In this document: positions 44,656 through 54,430 of the stretch, one piece after another
Position numbering within the stretch: position 1 is the first letter of the stretch
Layout: the number at the start of each line of letters is the position of its first letter
Assembly (NCBI RefSeq): GCF_047300855.1
Contig: NZ_CP170197.1
Coordinates: 62,001 to 126,000, forward strand
Reading direction: 5' to 3'
DNA: 64,000 nucleotides
Source: Sulfuriferula sp047300855
Lineage (GTDB): Bacteria; Pseudomonadota; Gammaproteobacteria; Burkholderiales; Sulfuriferulaceae
Translations under genes and position numbers: made by a program
Notes under the pieces: model-generated
What the model was told of the DNA's origin: nothing
The model's database searches: none
What the model saw: only the letters and a program-made list of their open reading frames with translations

Positions 44656-47169
44656 TCAGGCGGTTGTTTTGGTACGCTTCGCGGCTGTTTTCGGCTTGGC
44701 CTTAGGCTTGGCTTTGGCGGCTGGTTTCTTGCGAGTAGCCGGACCTTTGGCGGCGCGGGCGGCCAGCAGGGGAAGCGCATCTTCCAGCGTGCAGGCTTCC
44801 GGATCGGCTTCCTTGGGCAGGGTGGCGTTGATTTTTCCATGCTTGACGTACCAGCCGTACTGGCCGCTATGCAGGGTCACCGGTTTGTCGTCTTCGGGAT
44901 GGTTGCCCAGCGGTTTGCCGGCAGGTGCACCGCCGCGCGGCTCCTTCGCCATGGCCAGTACTTCCAGCGCACGCGCCAGTTCGATGCTGTAAACATCGTC
45001 AGCCTTGGGAATGGATTTGAACTTGCCATCGTGCTGCAAATAGGGACCGAAACGGCCAATGTTGGCGACAATAGGCAGCTGAGTGTCGGGGTGCAGACCC
45101 ACTTCGCGCGGTAGTGACAACAGTTTCAGTGCGGTGGGTAGATCGGCCAGCTCGGTGGGGAGGGTTTTGGGCCACGATGCGCGTCGGGGTTTGATTTTTT
45201 TGTCTTCCGGCGTGGCGCCGACCTGCACGTACCAGCCGTAGCGACCATTCAGCAACAGGATATCCTGACCGCTATCCGGGTCTTGCCCGAGCACGACGGG
45301 GCCATCTTCATTGCCGCCATGCAGCGGGCGCGTGTAATCGCACTCGGGGTACGCGGAACAGCCGATGAATAGACCGCGCTTGCTGGCCTGCAGGAACAAA
45401 CGCGCGCCGCACTTGGGGCAAGGCTCATCGGGGATCGGGCAGCCGCGCTCCACGTCGGCCTTGGCGGCCAGCGTGCCGGAAAATTCCTGCCAGAAGTCAT
45501 CCAGCAGCGGGATGTATTTGAGCGTGCCGTTGGACACGTCATCGAGCCGGTCTTCCAGTTTGGCGGTGAAGTCGTAGTCCACGTAATGGGTGAAATGGGT
45601 GGTGAGGAAGCAGTTCACCAACTGCCCGATCGGCGTGGGCATGAAGCGTTTCTTGTCGAGGATCGCGTATTCGCGGTCCTGCAGCGTGGAGATGATGCTG
45701 GCATAGGTAGAGGGGCGACCGATGCCGTATTCTTCCAGGGTTTTCACCAGGCTGGCCTCGGTGTAGCGCGGCGGCGGCTGGGTGAAATGCTGTTCGCCGA
45801 AGAGCTTGTCCACCGGCACGGTTTCACCTTCGGCCAAAACCGGCAGCTTGGCTTCTTCCTCGCTCTCCTCGTCGTCCTGGTTTTCCTGATAGACGGCGAT
45901 GAAGCCCGGGAACACCAGGGTCTGGCCGGTGGCACGGAACAGATTGTCGGGGCCGCCCACGGCAATATCGAGGCTCACCGTGTCGAACTGTGCCGGGCTC
46001 ATCTGGCACGCCAGCGTGCGTTTCCAGATCATTTCGTAGAGACGCGCCTGATCGATGGTGAGGAACTTGCGCACCGATTCCGGTGTGCGCGAAATGGCGG
46101 TAGGACGTATCGCCTCGTGCGCTTCCTGGGCATTCTTGGATTTGTTGCGGAAATATACCGGTGCCGCGGGCAGGTAGCCGGCGTCAAAATTCTTAGATAT
46201 ATAGTCGCGCACGTCTTCGATGGCTTCGCGTGCCAGATTGACCGAATCGGTACGCATATAGGAGATCAGGCCGACCGCGCCGCCTCCGATATCGATACCC
46301 TCATACAGTTGCTGGGCGGTGCGCATGGCGCGATCAGTGGTCATGCCGAGTTTGCGCACCGCTTCCTGTTGCAACGTGGAGGTCGTAAACGGGGCAGCCG
46401 CGCTGCGTGATTTGCGTTTTTTTTCCACGCGCGTAACGCTGCCGGTTTCGGCATTGGCGAGGGTGTCGAGCACCGCTTGTTGCGCGTCGCCCGTAGCGAT
46501 ACTGAACTGGTCGAGTTTTTCGCCCTGATACTGCACCAGACGTGCGGAAAACGCCTGCTTGCCCTTGTGGCTGTCGAGGTGGATGGTCCAGTATTCGCGC
46601 GCCTGGAATTTTTCGATCTCCAGTTCGCGTTCGACAATCAGGCGCAGAGCCGGGCTTTGTACGCGTCCGGCGGACAACCCTGGGCTGATCTTGCGCCACA
46701 GCAGCGGCGACAGATTGAAGCCCACCAGGTAATCCAGCACACGCCGCGCCTGTTGCGCATCCACCAGCGGCATGGCGATTTCACGCGGATTGTCGACGGC
46801 ATGCTGAATGGCGCTCTGAGTGATTTCGTGAAATTCGATGCGCGCGATAGGTTTCTTCGGCGTGATCTTTTTCTCGCGCAGGATTTCCGCGAGATGCCAG
46901 GCAATAGCCTCTCCCTCGCGATCCGGGTCAGTGGCGAGCAGGATGAGATCCGCCTTTTTTGCCGCACGCACGATGGCGTCTACGTGTTTTTCGTTGCGCT
47001 CGATGAGCTGGTACTTCATGGCGAACTGGTTGTCCGTATCCACTGCACCGGTTTTCGGTACCAGGTCACGCACGTGACCATAGCTGGCGAGGATTTCGTA
47101 ATCCTCGCCGAGATATTTTTTCAGGGTTTTTGCCTTGGAAGGCGACTCGACAATAACGAGAAATGACAT
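44656..47169 (-). CDS. topA: DNA topoisomerase I
   Basis: An 837-residue type IA topoisomerase that relaxes negative supercoils. The Toprim domain (LVIVESPSKAKTLKKYLG; acidic DPDREGEA at 81-88) precedes the core with catalytic Tyr304 in SYMRTDSV. One four-cysteine zinc motif (CPKCG...GCSAYPECDY) lies around residue 595-625, followed by topoisomerase-C repeats and a Lys/Ala/Pro-rich tail common in betaproteobacteria. The next gene upstream is smg, 24 bp from the topA start, so dprA-smg-topA are probably cotranscribed. Confidence 0.97.
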   Translation of the reverse strand: MSFLVIVESPSKAKTLKKYLGEDYEILASYGHVRDLVPKTGAVDTDNQFAMKYQLIERNEKHVDAIVRAAKKADLILLATDPDREGEAIAWHLAEILREKKITPKKPIARIEFHEITQSAIQHAVDNPREIAMPLVDAQQARRVLDYLVGFNLSPLLWRKISPGLSAGRVQSPALRLIVERELEIEKFQAREYWTIHLDSHKGKQAFSARLVQYQGEKLDQFSIATGDAQQAVLDTLANAETGSVTRVEKKRKSRSAAAPFTTSTLQQEAVRKLGMTTDRAMRTAQQLYEGIDIGGGAVGLISYMRTDSVNLAREAIEDVRDYISKNFDAGYLPAAPVYFRNKSKNAQEAHEAIRPTAISRTPESVRKFLTIDQARLYEMIWKRTLACQMSPAQFDTVSLDIAVGGPDNLFRATGQTLVFPGFIAVYQENQDDEESEEEAKLPVLAEGETVPVDKLFGEQHFTQPPPRYTEASLVKTLEEYGIGRPSTYASIISTLQDREYAILDKKRFMPTPIGQLVNCFLTTHFTHYVDYDFTAKLEDRLDDVSNGTLKYIPLLDDFWQEFSGTLAAKADVERGCPIPDEPCPKCGARLFLQASKRGLFIGCSAYPECDYTRPLHGGNEDGPVVLGQDPDSGQDILLLNGRYGWYVQVGATPEDKKIKPRRASWPKTLPTELADLPTALKLLSLPREVGLHPDTQLPIVANIGRFGPYLQHDGKFKSIPKADDVYSIELARALEVLAMAKEPRGGAPAGKPLGNHPEDDKPVTLHSGQYGWYVKHGKINATLPKEADPEACTLEDALPLLAARAAKGPATRKKPAAKAKPKAKPKTAAKRTKTTA

Positions 47170-47193
47170 GTGTATCTGCGCGCCGCAGGGGCG

Positions 47194-47655
47194 TTAATGG
47201 ATGGAGAGGTTATTGCCATCGTTAAACAGCATATCCTCTAGTAATAAGTAGTCCTGGTTTGGGTTCTGGCTCCACAGCACCATCAATGCGATCCACTTGA
47301 TTTTGTCCGGTGTGATTTCATCTTCGTCCAGCGCCAGAACGCGATCGATCACCCATTCGCGCTGCAAGGGGTTGAGAATGCCGACCTGTTCCAGAAATAT
47401 CAGCAAACCCTGGCTCTCTGTATCCAGCCGGTCCTGTTCCAGCTCGGCATAAAACCGGGTTGCAGGACTGTGGACCAGGCTCGCCGGATATTCTGCACTG
47501 TTGAGCGTGCTCAGATCAGAGAACCAGTCCAGCGCATGATCGATCTCATCCCCGTTGAAGCCGGCGGCAGTTAGCTTGAGCGCCAACGCATCGCGATCCG
47601 GAGCGAGTTCAACATGCGGATAATTTTCAAATAGGTAAATAAGGATTTCTAACAT
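47194..47655 (-). CDS. smg: Smg/DUF494 family protein
   Basis: A 153-residue acidic, helical protein. MLEILIYLFENYPHVELAPD matches the start of E. coli Smg and ATG 47655 gives this start, 7 bp past the dprA stop. The molecular function is unknown, but the dprA-smg-topA order is widely conserved in beta- and gammaproteobacteria. No signal peptide or membrane segment. Confidence 0.93.
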   Translation of the reverse strand: MLEILIYLFENYPHVELAPDRDALALKLTAAGFNGDEIDHALDWFSDLSTLNSAEYPASLVHSPATRFYAELEQDRLDTESQGLLIFLEQVGILNPLQREWVIDRVLALDEDEITPDKIKWIALMVLWSQNPNQDYLLLEDMLFNDGNNLSIH

Positions 47656-47662
47656 TATCTTT

Positions 47663-48733
47663 TTAAACAATACGTTGGTAGAAACCACCGGGGAGTGTGG
47701 AGACACTCCCCTGTAGCTCCCTTTCCAACAGCATGGCGGAAAGCCTATCGGGCGTCAACCCGCAGCGTTCGGCCAGCACATCCAGGCTGACGGGTTCAAA
47801 ACCCAGCGCAGACAGCAAGGGATCATCCCCTGTAGCGTCAGCGGCAAGAGGGAGAATGGTAGCCTGCCAGTGCAATTCATCGAGCACATCCTGCGCCGAT
47901 TCGACCAGTTTTGCGCCTTGTTTAATCAGTGCGTGGCACCCGTGCGCCACGGGTGAATGGATCGAACCGGGGATGGCAAAAACTTCTCTGCCTTGTTCAG
48001 CCGCCAGCCTTGCTGTAATGAGCGAGCCGCTTTGCAAAGCCGCTTCCACCACCAGACAACCCAGACTTAAGCCACTGATAATTCGATTGCGGCGAGGAAA
48101 ATTGGCGGCAATGGAGGGGGTGCCGATGGGGAATTCCGAGAGCAGCGCTCCGCCCCCGGCAAGTTGATGGGCCAGCGCCTTGTTGCGGGCCGGATAAACG
48201 ATATCCAGTCCGGTACCGACTACCGCCAGGCTGCTTGCCGCGCCGGCCAGCCCCCCGCGATGCGCAGCAGCATCAATGCCCAACGCCAGGCCGCTGACGA
48301 TGGAAAGCCCGGCTTGCGATAACGCTCTCGCGAAAGCTTCGGCATTGGATGCGCCCTGAGGCGTGGCATTGCGGCTCCCGACAATGGCGAGCATCGGTGC
48401 GCCGAGCAATTCGCGGCGGCCTTTCAGGTACAACAATGGTGGAGGATCGGGGATTTCCAGAAGACGCGACGGATAGTCGCTGTCTGCCAGGGTAACCAGA
48501 TGATTGCCGGGCTCATCAAGCCAGCGCAGAGCCAGCTCGATTGCTGCGTCATCCACGCCGGCAGATAGGCGTTGGATAACCGGCTGGGAAAGATAGGGTT
48601 TCAGGGCGCTGCCAGAAGCAGCGTAGATTTGCTCCGGGCCGCCAAATGCGGCCAGCAAAGCCCGGAAGGTTTGCCCGCCCAGCCCGCGTGTGTGCGCCAG
48701 ACCCAGCCAGGCGCAGCGTTCAGCCCGGTTCAA
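47663..48733 (-). CDS. dprA: DNA processing protein DprA
   Basis: A 356-residue protein that loads RecA on incoming single-stranded DNA during transformation. It has the N-terminal SAM/HhH-like region, the Rossmann core with VGSRNATPQGASNAEAFARA and SGLALGIDAAAHRGGL, the GTGLDIVYPARNKAL segment and the C-terminal winged domain (about 300-356). The start is an in-frame TTG at 48733 that overlaps the LysM-gene stop by 4 bp. With comM at 62663 it hints that competence functions may be retained. Confidence 0.95.
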   Translation of the reverse strand: MNRAERCAWLGLAHTRGLGGQTFRALLAAFGGPEQIYAASGSALKPYLSQPVIQRLSAGVDDAAIELALRWLDEPGNHLVTLADSDYPSRLLEIPDPPPLLYLKGRRELLGAPMLAIVGSRNATPQGASNAEAFARALSQAGLSIVSGLALGIDAAAHRGGLAGAASSLAVVGTGLDIVYPARNKALAHQLAGGGALLSEFPIGTPSIAANFPRRNRIISGLSLGCLVVEAALQSGSLITARLAAEQGREVFAIPGSIHSPVAHGCHALIKQGAKLVESAQDVLDELHWQATILPLAADATGDDPLLSALGFEPVSLDVLAERCGLTPDRLSAMLLERELQGSVSTLPGGFYQRIV

Positions 48734-49737
48734 GGATTGCGCACAGTGTCCAGCAGGTTAACCGGGCGATGGATCTCCATCACCAAGGCGTAAGACACCT
48801 TGTCGAATACGCGGTACACCATCAACAGCCCGCTACGCGAGTCCGGGAGCTGGATTTTGTCCACAATGTTGCCTTTTTTGTACACGGCCAATACCGTGCC
48901 GACATCCAGATTGTCGCGGCTGCCCTTGTTGAGCACCACCGTGGCATATTGCCCGGCCTCGGATACCCCGCCATAGATGGAGATTACCCGGCCCTGGATA
49001 TTGGACGCAGGAGGGTGGGGAATGTAGCGGAACGAGTAGATATCCTCTGCGGGTTTAAGTCGGTCACCTGCCTGAATTTCTTCAGTAGAGCGGGTAATCA
49101 GAATCTTCTGCGGATCACCCGGCGTGACGGTGTGCGCGTCGCCCAGGTATTCAACCTGGTATCCCAGAGTCTCGTGGGTGTCAGGGTCTTTGAGTTCCTT
49201 GCCAGGGCGTAAAATTTTCCAGTTAGTGGTATCGCCTTTACCGTTGGTAGCGTAGGCCTGATCCCCGCTTCCAAGAACCATGCGGTCATCCTGTGAACCA
49301 ATGATGCGCGGAGCGTCCTTGAGGGCGCCTTCGTCCATCACAAAGGGCTGGCTGATGAAAGCACTCACCGCAGATGCCGGGATCGACGGCACGCCTTGTT
49401 CGGCTTCCGATTCTGCGTGAACTTGCGGGGACAATTTCACCGTGTCCGATTTCCCCGTCTTGAGCAAGGAAAGCCGCGGATTGGCGCCGCTTCTGTCGAG
49501 CACAATCACGTCACCCGGATAAATCCAGTGCGGATTCTGGATTTCTTCCTTGTTCATGCCCCAGATTTGCGGCCACTTCCATGGATCCTTGAGGAATTTT
49601 CCGGAAATGTCCCACAAGGTATCACCCTTGACCACCACATAGCGGTCCGGGGCGTTAGCCTGCATCTTGAGTGTGTCGGCATGGCTGGAAAAAGCCATAA
49701 AACCAGTTAAAAACAACGATAAAGCGAGCTTGCGCAT
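48730..49737 (-). CDS. Exported LysM-domain protein
   Basis: A 335-residue periplasmic protein with a signal peptide (LALSLFLTGFMAFSSHA) and one LysM domain directly after it (YVVVKGDTLWDISGKFLKDP; WKWPQIWGMN), which binds peptidoglycan. The remaining 250 residues have beta-rich segments such as ILRPGKELKDPDTHETLGYQ without a recognised catalytic motif. It is the first gene of a run with dprA, smg and topA, overlapping dprA by 4 bp. Betaproteobacteria commonly keep such a LysM gene next to dprA. Confidence 0.92.
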   Translation of the reverse strand: MRKLALSLFLTGFMAFSSHADTLKMQANAPDRYVVVKGDTLWDISGKFLKDPWKWPQIWGMNKEEIQNPHWIYPGDVIVLDRSGANPRLSLLKTGKSDTVKLSPQVHAESEAEQGVPSIPASAVSAFISQPFVMDEGALKDAPRIIGSQDDRMVLGSGDQAYATNGKGDTTNWKILRPGKELKDPDTHETLGYQVEYLGDAHTVTPGDPQKILITRSTEEIQAGDRLKPAEDIYSFRYIPHPPASNIQGRVISIYGGVSEAGQYATVVLNKGSRDNLDVGTVLAVYKKGNIVDKIQLPDSRSGLLMVYRVFDKVSYALVMEIHRPVNLLDTVRNP

Positions 49738-49902
49738 GGTATCCCCTTGGCGCGGATTTTAGTTTAGACCTTGTCTATCCCAAGTGCCGTGTAGTAATGT
49801 GGCGTCTTCCTGTTGTAGCTTGTGTTTTAACGGCCGATTCGGCAATTAATTTAGGGACTTGATCTGGATTCTGCATGGAATGGTTTATGCAGGCAAGCAA
49901 TT

Positions 49903-50406
49903 ATGGCGCTATTAAACATTATTCACTACCCTGATCGGCGTTTGCATACGATCGCCAAACCTGTCGCGCAAGTTGATGAACGCATCCGTAAACTGGTCGC
50001 CGACATGGCGCAAACCATGTACGCCGCGCCTGGTATTGGTCTGGCGGCCACCCAAGTCGATGTGCACGAGCAAGTGATTGTGATCGACATTTCGGAAACG
50101 CGCGACGATCTGCGCGTATTCATTAATCCTAGATTACTTAAGGCCGACGGCAGTGCAGTCCACGAAGAGGGTTGTCTATCGGTACCCGGCATTTACGATA
50201 AGGTCACTCGTGCCGAGCGTATTACAGTCGAAGCGCTGAATACTGAAGGCGCTTCCTTTACGCTTGACGCGGATGGTTTGCTGGCAGTGTGCATTCAGCA
50301 TGAAATGGATCACTTGCTGGGCAAGGTATTCGTGGAATATCTGTCCAGCCTGAAACAGACCCGCATCAAGAACAAGCTCAAAAAACACCTGCGCGAAACC
50401 ATGTAG
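49903..50406 (+). CDS. def: Peptide deformylase
   Basis: A 167-residue metalloenzyme removing the formyl group from nascent N-terminal methionine. All three motifs are present: GIGLAATQV (GxGLAAxQ), EEGCLSVPG (metal-ligand Cys) and QHEMDH (HExxH). Length matches E. coli Def (169). It is followed by fmt 22 bp later, the usual pairing, and transcribed away from the LysM gene across a 165-bp promoter region. Confidence 0.97.
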   Translation: MALLNIIHYPDRRLHTIAKPVAQVDERIRKLVADMAQTMYAAPGIGLAATQVDVHEQVIVIDISETRDDLRVFINPRLLKADGSAVHEEGCLSVPGIYDKVTRAERITVEALNTEGASFTLDADGLLAVCIQHEMDHLLGKVFVEYLSSLKQTRIKNKLKKHLRETM

Positions 50407-50428
50407 CGCAGACCTCGCCGTTATTCAC

Positions 50429-51355
50429 ATGCATATCATTTTTGCCGGGACTCCGGAATTCGCACGGGTTGCGCTGACCGCGCTGCACGCGGCCGGCCAC
50501 ACGGTTGCGGCGGTGCTGACGCAGCCGGACCGGCCTGCCGGACGCGGCATGAAGCTCAAGGCCAGCCCGGTCAAACAGGAAGCGTTACGGCTGGGCTTGC
50601 CGATATTGCAGCCTGCCTCCCTGAAGACGCCCGAGGCTCAGGATGCGTTGAGCGCATTGGATGCCGATTTAATGGTGGTCGCCGCCTACGGTTTGATCCT
50701 GCCGCAGACGGTTCTGGACATCCCGCGCCACGGCTGCCTGAATATCCACGCCTCGCTGCTGCCGCGCTGGCGTGGCGCCGCGCCGATCCAGCGTGCCATT
50801 CTGGCAGGCGACACCGAGACCGGCATCACCATCATGCAGATGGACGCCGGGCTGGATACCGGCGCCATGCTGCGCCGCGACGCCATCCCGATCGCGCAGG
50901 ACGACACCAGCGCCAGCCTGCATGACAAACTCGCTACGCTGGGCGGGCAGGCCATCGTCGCCGTACTTGATCAGATGAGCAAGGTCGCACTCGTGCCAAT
51001 ACCCCAGCCGGATGAAGGTGCGAGCTACGCTGCCAAAATCAGCAAAGCCGAGGCTACGCTGGATTTTAACCGGCCGGCCACCGAGCTGGCGCGCGCTGTG
51101 CGGGCATACAATCCCGCGCCGGGCGCAACGACCCAACTGCATGGCACGCCGCTCAAAATATGGTCAGCGCATGTTGTCGATCACTGTGGTGTTCCCGGCA
51201 GAGTCATGGCAGCTGAAGCGCACGGTATTGTGGTTGCCTGTGGCGACAGTGCGCTATGTATTACCGAGGTGCAGCCCGCCGGCGGCAAGCGTCAATCCGT
51301 CAGCCAGTTTTTGGCGGGTCATCCGTTATCAATCGATACACAATTCGGCGATTGA
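50429..51355 (+). CDS. fmt: Methionyl-tRNA formyltransferase
   Basis: A 308-residue enzyme formylating initiator Met-tRNA with 10-formyl-tetrahydrofolate. MHIIFAGTPEFARVAL opens the Rossmann fold; the active-site block NIHASLLPRWRGAAPIQ and DTETGITIMQMDAGLDTG follow. The C-terminal oligonucleotide-binding domain begins around residue 208. It is paired with def and followed by htpX at 63 bp. Confidence 0.97.
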   Translation: MHIIFAGTPEFARVALTALHAAGHTVAAVLTQPDRPAGRGMKLKASPVKQEALRLGLPILQPASLKTPEAQDALSALDADLMVVAAYGLILPQTVLDIPRHGCLNIHASLLPRWRGAAPIQRAILAGDTETGITIMQMDAGLDTGAMLRRDAIPIAQDDTSASLHDKLATLGGQAIVAVLDQMSKVALVPIPQPDEGASYAAKISKAEATLDFNRPATELARAVRAYNPAPGATTQLHGTPLKIWSAHVVDHCGVPGRVMAAEAHGIVVACGDSALCITEVQPAGGKRQSVSQFLAGHPLSIDTQFGD

Positions 51356-51418
51356 ATTTTGCGCTATGCGCACCATCTAACCAGCGTCAATTTCGACAGC
51401 TGACAAGGAATCGAAACA

Positions 51419-52273
51419 ATGTTTGGCAACTGGTTAAAAACTTCCATACTGATGGCGGGCATCGTCGTTCTGTTTGGTACAGTGGGCATGTTGCTGGGCG
51501 GGCAAAAGGGCATGCTGATTGCGCTATTGTTCGCAGGGGCAATGAACGTCTACGCCTACTGGTTTTCCGATCAGATGGTATTGAAAATGTACAACGCCCA
51601 ACAGGTCGATGCCAGTGCCGCACCAGAGTTCTACGGGATCGTGGCGGAACTGGCCCAGCGCGCAGGGCTGCCCATGCCCAAGGTGTACATTATTGACGAG
51701 GCGCAACCCAATGCATTCGCCACTGGGCGCAACCCGGAACACGCGGCAGTAGCGGCGACGACCGGGATAATTCAGTTACTCAGTCACCGCGAGCTGCGCG
51801 GCGTGATGGCGCATGAGCTTACTCACGTCAAACACCGCGACATCCTGATATCCACCATGTCGGCGACGGTAGCCGGAGCCATTGCTGCGCTTGCACAATT
51901 CGGCATGCTGTTCGGTGGCGGCAGTAACAATGGTGAACGTAACGTGAACCCGGCGGTGGCCATCCTCATCATGATCGTGGCGCCACTTGCGGCGATGCTA
52001 ATCCAGATGGCGATTTCACGCACACGTGAATTCGGTGCGGACCGAGGCGGCGCGGAAATTTCCGGCGATCCCGAAGCGCTGGCTTCCGCATTGCGCAAAA
52101 TCGAGGCTTACGCGCATGGCACGCCCCTGCAGACTGCGGAACTGCACCCGGAAACCGCGCAGATGATGATTATCAACCCACTCTCCGGTGGCGATATCCA
52201 GAGCCTGTTTGCTACCCACCCCGCCACGGATGAACGCGTGGCGCGTCTGCTGGCGATGCGCGGTCAAATGTAA
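51419..52273 (+). CDS. htpX: Membrane zinc protease HtpX
   Basis: A 284-residue inner-membrane endopeptidase of family M48. Two N-terminal hydrophobic helices, the zinc motif HELTH in MAHELTHVKHRDI, a pair of further helices (about 150-205) and the third-ligand region SRTREFGADRGGAEISG are all visible. It degrades misfolded membrane proteins. TTCGACAGC-free upstream gap of 63 bp includes ACAAGGAA as ribosome-binding site. It converges on the DUF4426 gene. Confidence 0.95.
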   Translation: MFGNWLKTSILMAGIVVLFGTVGMLLGGQKGMLIALLFAGAMNVYAYWFSDQMVLKMYNAQQVDASAAPEFYGIVAELAQRAGLPMPKVYIIDEAQPNAFATGRNPEHAAVAATTGIIQLLSHRELRGVMAHELTHVKHRDILISTMSATVAGAIAALAQFGMLFGGGSNNGERNVNPAVAILIMIVAPLAAMLIQMAISRTREFGADRGGAEISGDPEALASALRKIEAYAHGTPLQTAELHPETAQMMIINPLSGGDIQSLFATHPATDERVARLLAMRGQM

Positions 52274-52329
52274 TAGTGGTCCCCGCGACTCCAACCATGT
52301 CGGGCTGAAGAAAGTGGACGAAGAGCGCG

Positions 52330-52788
52330 CTATTGAAAAAATGGCCTGCTGAATTCAGCCTGATATTTTCGCGTTTCACCCTCCGGTTTCGCGCTGACGT
52401 TAAATTTCAGCGTGTCGGGCGGCGTAATCCGGAACTCGCCGAGATAATACACCGCACTGCCCTCTTTCACTTTGCGCATGTCAATTTCGGCCAGTTGGGA
52501 ATTGAGATTGACCACCGTAGCAGTAATTACCGCGGGTACAGGCTCGGAAACGCCGAGCTTGTTTTTGCGCAGTACTGCGATGGTCAGCAAGCCACGGTTG
52601 CGGCTGCGTTCGATATGGTAGTTTTTCGCCACCTCTGGTTGCAGCTCATCGGTGGGCATGGCGTTGTAATGGATTTCAATATTGCCGTATTTGACAACCT
52701 GTTCGGCTGGATTCGTCTGTGCGGCATGAGCAGCGAAAGGTAAAGCCAGCAGACTGGCGACCAGGGTGAAGTTGGTGAATATATTCAT
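52330..52788 (-). CDS. DUF4426 periplasmic protein
   Basis: A 152-residue protein with a signal peptide (LVASLLALPFAAHAA) and a mature beta-rich domain containing YGNIEIHYNAMPTDELQPEV and IERSRNRGLLTIAVL, which match DUF4426. The function is unknown. It is a single minus-strand gene convergent with htpX and 63 bp from the lipoprotein gene of the MCE operon. Confidence 0.88.
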   Translation of the reverse strand: MNIFTNFTLVASLLALPFAAHAAQTNPAEQVVKYGNIEIHYNAMPTDELQPEVAKNYHIERSRNRGLLTIAVLRKNKLGVSEPVPAVITATVVNLNSQLAEIDMRKVKEGSAVYYLGEFRITPPDTLKFNVSAKPEGETRKYQAEFSRPFFQ

Positions 52789-52850
52789 GCGACGACACTC
52801 CTTTTATGATTATGGTATTGCTACCAATATAGACAAAATTCCCCGGATGG

Positions 52851-53486
52851 CTAAGGAAGCCTGTTTGCTGTCACGTCTGATCCCTTTGTGGGTAAGGTTT
52901 GTAGCCATGCTCCAACATCATCGAGCAGTTTGCCGGCGGCAATATTGAAGGCGGTGACCGCCCCCGCTGCATTGTAGGTCGGTGCGGGGACATTCTGGAT
53001 AAAAAGTTTGCGTGCAATCAATGTCCGGGTGCGTATATCGATTACTTCAGCACGCAATTCCACATGGGCGCTGCCGGGTGCAGTGCTGGCCTGATGATAA
53101 AAGGCCAGCAAGCTGGTATCGAGCACCCAGTTGCCCTTGATGCCGCTGCCGCTGGAGGCGACTGTCGCGAAAATGTGGTCCGCTTCCAGGCGTGTGAGCA
53201 ACAGCTGGCCAAGCCGCTTGCCGGGACGATCGGCCCAGCGCGCATACTGATACAGCCCCAGTGTGCCGGGTGCACGGCTAAAGACAATGCTGTCGGTGTT
53301 ATAGAAAGCATTGGTTGCGGTGTCCAGCACCAACAGGGTGTGGGGGTTGATAGTCGCAGCCGGGGTGGCGTTGCCGCCATCCTCCAGCACGTAGGTAATG
53401 ATTTCGGGCGCGTTGCTGTTACCCGCCAGGCTGAAGCAGCCGCCCAGACTCAGCGCCAACATCCCGGCAATCAGGTAGCTTTTCAT
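52851..53486 (-). CDS. ABC-type transport auxiliary lipoprotein (PqiC-like)
   Basis: A 211-residue lipoprotein with lipobox LGGC at Cys17. The mature part (VLDTATNAFYNTDSIVFSRA; YARWADRPGKRLGQLLLTRL) matches the auxiliary lipoprotein family that accompanies MCE/ABC systems and is thought to work at the outer membrane. It follows the MCE-protein gene by 2 bp and ends the operon. Its presence in place of MlaC and MlaB shows this is not a classical mla operon. Confidence 0.9.
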   Translation of the reverse strand: MKSYLIAGMLALSLGGCFSLAGNSNAPEIITYVLEDGGNATPAATINPHTLLVLDTATNAFYNTDSIVFSRAPGTLGLYQYARWADRPGKRLGQLLLTRLEADHIFATVASSGSGIKGNWVLDTSLLAFYHQASTAPGSAHVELRAEVIDIRTRTLIARKLFIQNVPAPTYNAAGAVTAFNIAAGKLLDDVGAWLQTLPTKGSDVTANRLP

Positions 53487-53488
53487 GT

Positions 53489-54430
53489 TTATTTTTCTCC
53501 CGGTCCGGGTTGTTGTTTGCCGGTGCCAAACAGAATGCCGCGCGGATTGGACAAGCGCTGTCCGGCAGTGCTGACGGAATCGGCGCTGCTGCGCAGATCG
53601 CGGCTGACACTGGTAAATTCCAGCGTGCCTATCTCTGCCAGCCCCTGCAAACGATTGGATACATCAGTGGTCTGGCGTTGCAGGTTTTCCATGGCACTGG
53701 AGGCCTGGTTAATCGCACCGTCGGCATTTTTGCTTACACTCTGGATGCTGATTTCGGCACTGTCGGCAGCCCGGGTAATGCTGACACCCGCCACGCGAAA
53801 CTCCTCGGCAGCATCCTGTACGCTTTTTATTGCTGCGGTAAGCGCCTGCTTGTTGTCGGCCAGATTGGCGGAGATCACCTGTAAATTTTGAATGGTATCG
53901 GAGATGCCTTTGCGGTTGGCGTCGGACAGCAGCAAATTCATCTTGTCCAGCACCTGAGCGCCGTTTTCAGCCATTTGCGAGACTGCATTGGCAACGTTAT
54001 CCAGATCCGATTTGCCTTCGGCAATGACCGGATAGCGCTCATTCGGCAACACTTCGGTCAATAGCGGGCTGCTCGCGTCAGGGTTACGGATTTCGATGGT
54101 TGCCAGTCCGGTTACGATGTTGCGCTTGACCAGCGCTTCGGCATTGCTGCGTATCGGAGTGTCCTGAGCCACCTTGACATCCATGCGCACGGCATCCTGT
54201 CCGCCGCCGGCGAACTCGTAGCTATCCACCACACCGACCTTGATGCCGCGCATTTTGACGGCGCTGCCTATATCCAGGCCATCCATGGATTGGTGACTGA
54301 AATAAATCGTGTAATGCCGATAAGCGACCCTGTCGGCGCCACCGGCTAGCCACAACAGTCCGATAACCAGCAGCAGTGCGGCGATCAGCACGATCGTGCC
54401 TACCAGGGTATAGCGCGCTTCTGCTTCCAT
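53489..54430 (-). CDS. MlaD-like MCE-domain protein
   Basis: A 313-residue inner-membrane-anchored periplasmic protein with one N-terminal helix (TIVLIAALLLVIGLLWLAGG), the MCE domain about 38-120 (SMDGLDIGSAVKMRGIKVG) and a long helical C-terminus (about 140-290) suited to forming a lipid-conducting assembly. MCE proteins bind and move phospholipids or sterol-like lipids across the periplasm. The start overlaps the ATPase stop by 1 bp. Confidence 0.93.
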   Translation of the reverse strand: MEAEARYTLVGTIVLIAALLLVIGLLWLAGGADRVAYRHYTIYFSHQSMDGLDIGSAVKMRGIKVGVVDSYEFAGGGQDAVRMDVKVAQDTPIRSNAEALVKRNIVTGLATIEIRNPDASSPLLTEVLPNERYPVIAEGKSDLDNVANAVSQMAENGAQVLDKMNLLLSDANRKGISDTIQNLQVISANLADNKQALTAAIKSVQDAAEEFRVAGVSITRAADSAEISIQSVSKNADGAINQASSAMENLQRQTTDVSNRLQGLAEIGTLEFTSVSRDLRSSADSVSTAGQRLSNPRGILFGTGKQQPGPGEK